Below are positions 12,199-12,411 of a stretch of DNA of 12,411 nt, one piece after another. Below the pieces are notes generated by a model. That model worked only from the letters and a program-made list of their open reading frames with translations, searched no databases and was not told where the DNA came from. This DNA is from Gemmatimonadota bacterium (GTDB lineage Bacteria; Gemmatimonadota; Gemmatimonadetes; Longimicrobiales; RSA9), in NCBI GenBank assembly GCA_019689775.1, contig JADGGV010000062.1, positions 1 to 12,411 of the forward strand. The letters run 5' to 3'. The position numbers and the translations under genes are program-made. Position 1 is the stretch's first letter, and every line of letters starts with the position of its first letter.

Positions 12199-12411
12199 AT
12201 GCCGCCACTCCGGACCAACGTCTACGTCGACGGCTTCAACTTCTACTACGGCTGCGTCAAAGGTACTCGGTGCAAGTGGCTCAGCTTCCGCGCCCTGTGT
12301 TCTCACCTGCTGAATCCCAACCGAAACGACGTGAGGACGATCAAGTACTTCACGGCCCGTGTCGACGGGCGCGGTGACCCCCATCGGCCCACCCGACAGG
12401 ATACCTATCTT
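12199..12411 (+). CDS. NYN-domain (PIN-like, LabA/DUF88) protein, 3' end cut by window edge
   Basis: The first 71 residues of a NYN-domain protein, a PIN-fold family of predicted Mg-dependent ribonucleases. The opening strand TNVYVDGFNFYYGCV (6-20) is diagnostic: D11 is the first conserved acidic residue and DGFNxYYG the family signature. KWLSFRALCSHLLNP (26-40) and VRTIKYFTARVDGR (45-58) follow, with RQDTYL (66-71) at the edge; all match the usual order in this family. The remaining acidic residues lie outside the window. The ATG at 12199 is preferred since the domain normally begins within a few residues of the start. However, no Shine-Dalgarno site precedes it, and an in-frame ATG at 12160 lies inside the terminator loop. 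Expression must pass the terminator at 12148-12180 unless another promoter exists. NYN proteins occur in RNA processing and in some defence or toxin contexts; the target here is unknown. Confidence 0.85.
   Translation, partial: MPPLRTNVYVDGFNFYYGCVKGTRCKWLSFRALCSHLLNPNRNDVRTIKYFTARVDGRGDPHRPTRQDTYL

Noticed and set aside
1..12411. CRISPR array, tRNA, rRNA, integrase/transposase or attachment sites
   Set aside because: No regularly spaced repeats beyond the two-copy motif near the oxidase, no cloverleaf or rRNA-like sequence recognised, and no recombinase motifs in any frame.

Overview
The window is about 12.4 kb of very GC-rich DNA from a Gram-negative (diderm) bacterium. This follows from a tripartite RND efflux operon with an outer-membrane factor, an OmpA-like beta-barrel protein and a lipoprotein signal peptide. 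The gene content and protein style would fit Gemmatimonadota or a similar GC-rich phylum (Myxococcota, Acidobacteriota, Proteobacteria). That is an impression only, because no taxonomic marker gene is present.

Left part (1-1217, minus strand): a hemin-type ABC transporter substrate-binding lipoprotein cut by the window edge, preceded by a DinB-family putative metal-dependent protein. Centre (1384-8513, plus strand): a MarR-family regulator with a good -35 box, a palindromic operator candidate at its start codon and a likely leaderless mRNA; then a secreted outer-membrane beta-barrel protein with a strongly structured 5' leader; then a translationally coupled efflux operon of membrane-fusion protein, HAE1-type RND pump and NodT-type outer-membrane factor, with 4- and 8-nt gene overlaps. 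The layout suggests, but does not prove, that the MarR protein controls the efflux genes. An NmrA/HSCARG-like NAD(P)-binding protein (8684-9556) follows and converges on a three-domain multicopper oxidase (9780-11150, minus strand). The oxidase has a histidine-rich N-terminus and no signal peptide. A bulged hairpin sits between these convergent genes.

Right part (11151-12411): a gene-poor, decayed stretch. It holds three copies of an 8-bp motif (two in direct repeat 22 bp apart, one inverted) upstream of the oxidase, a short unrecognised coding relic, and a clear internal fragment of a COG2865-type ATP-binding protein (AlbA_2/HATPase_c_4 family) missing both ends. A strong sigma70-type promoter then drives a short, two-hairpin transcript ending in a textbook intrinsic terminator, immediately ahead of a NYN-domain (PIN-like) protein that runs off the window. 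This promoter/short RNA/terminator/NYN unit is the most interesting undescribed-looking feature. It is either a transcription attenuator or a small RNA gene.

No rRNA, tRNA, CRISPR array or complete mobile element was seen.
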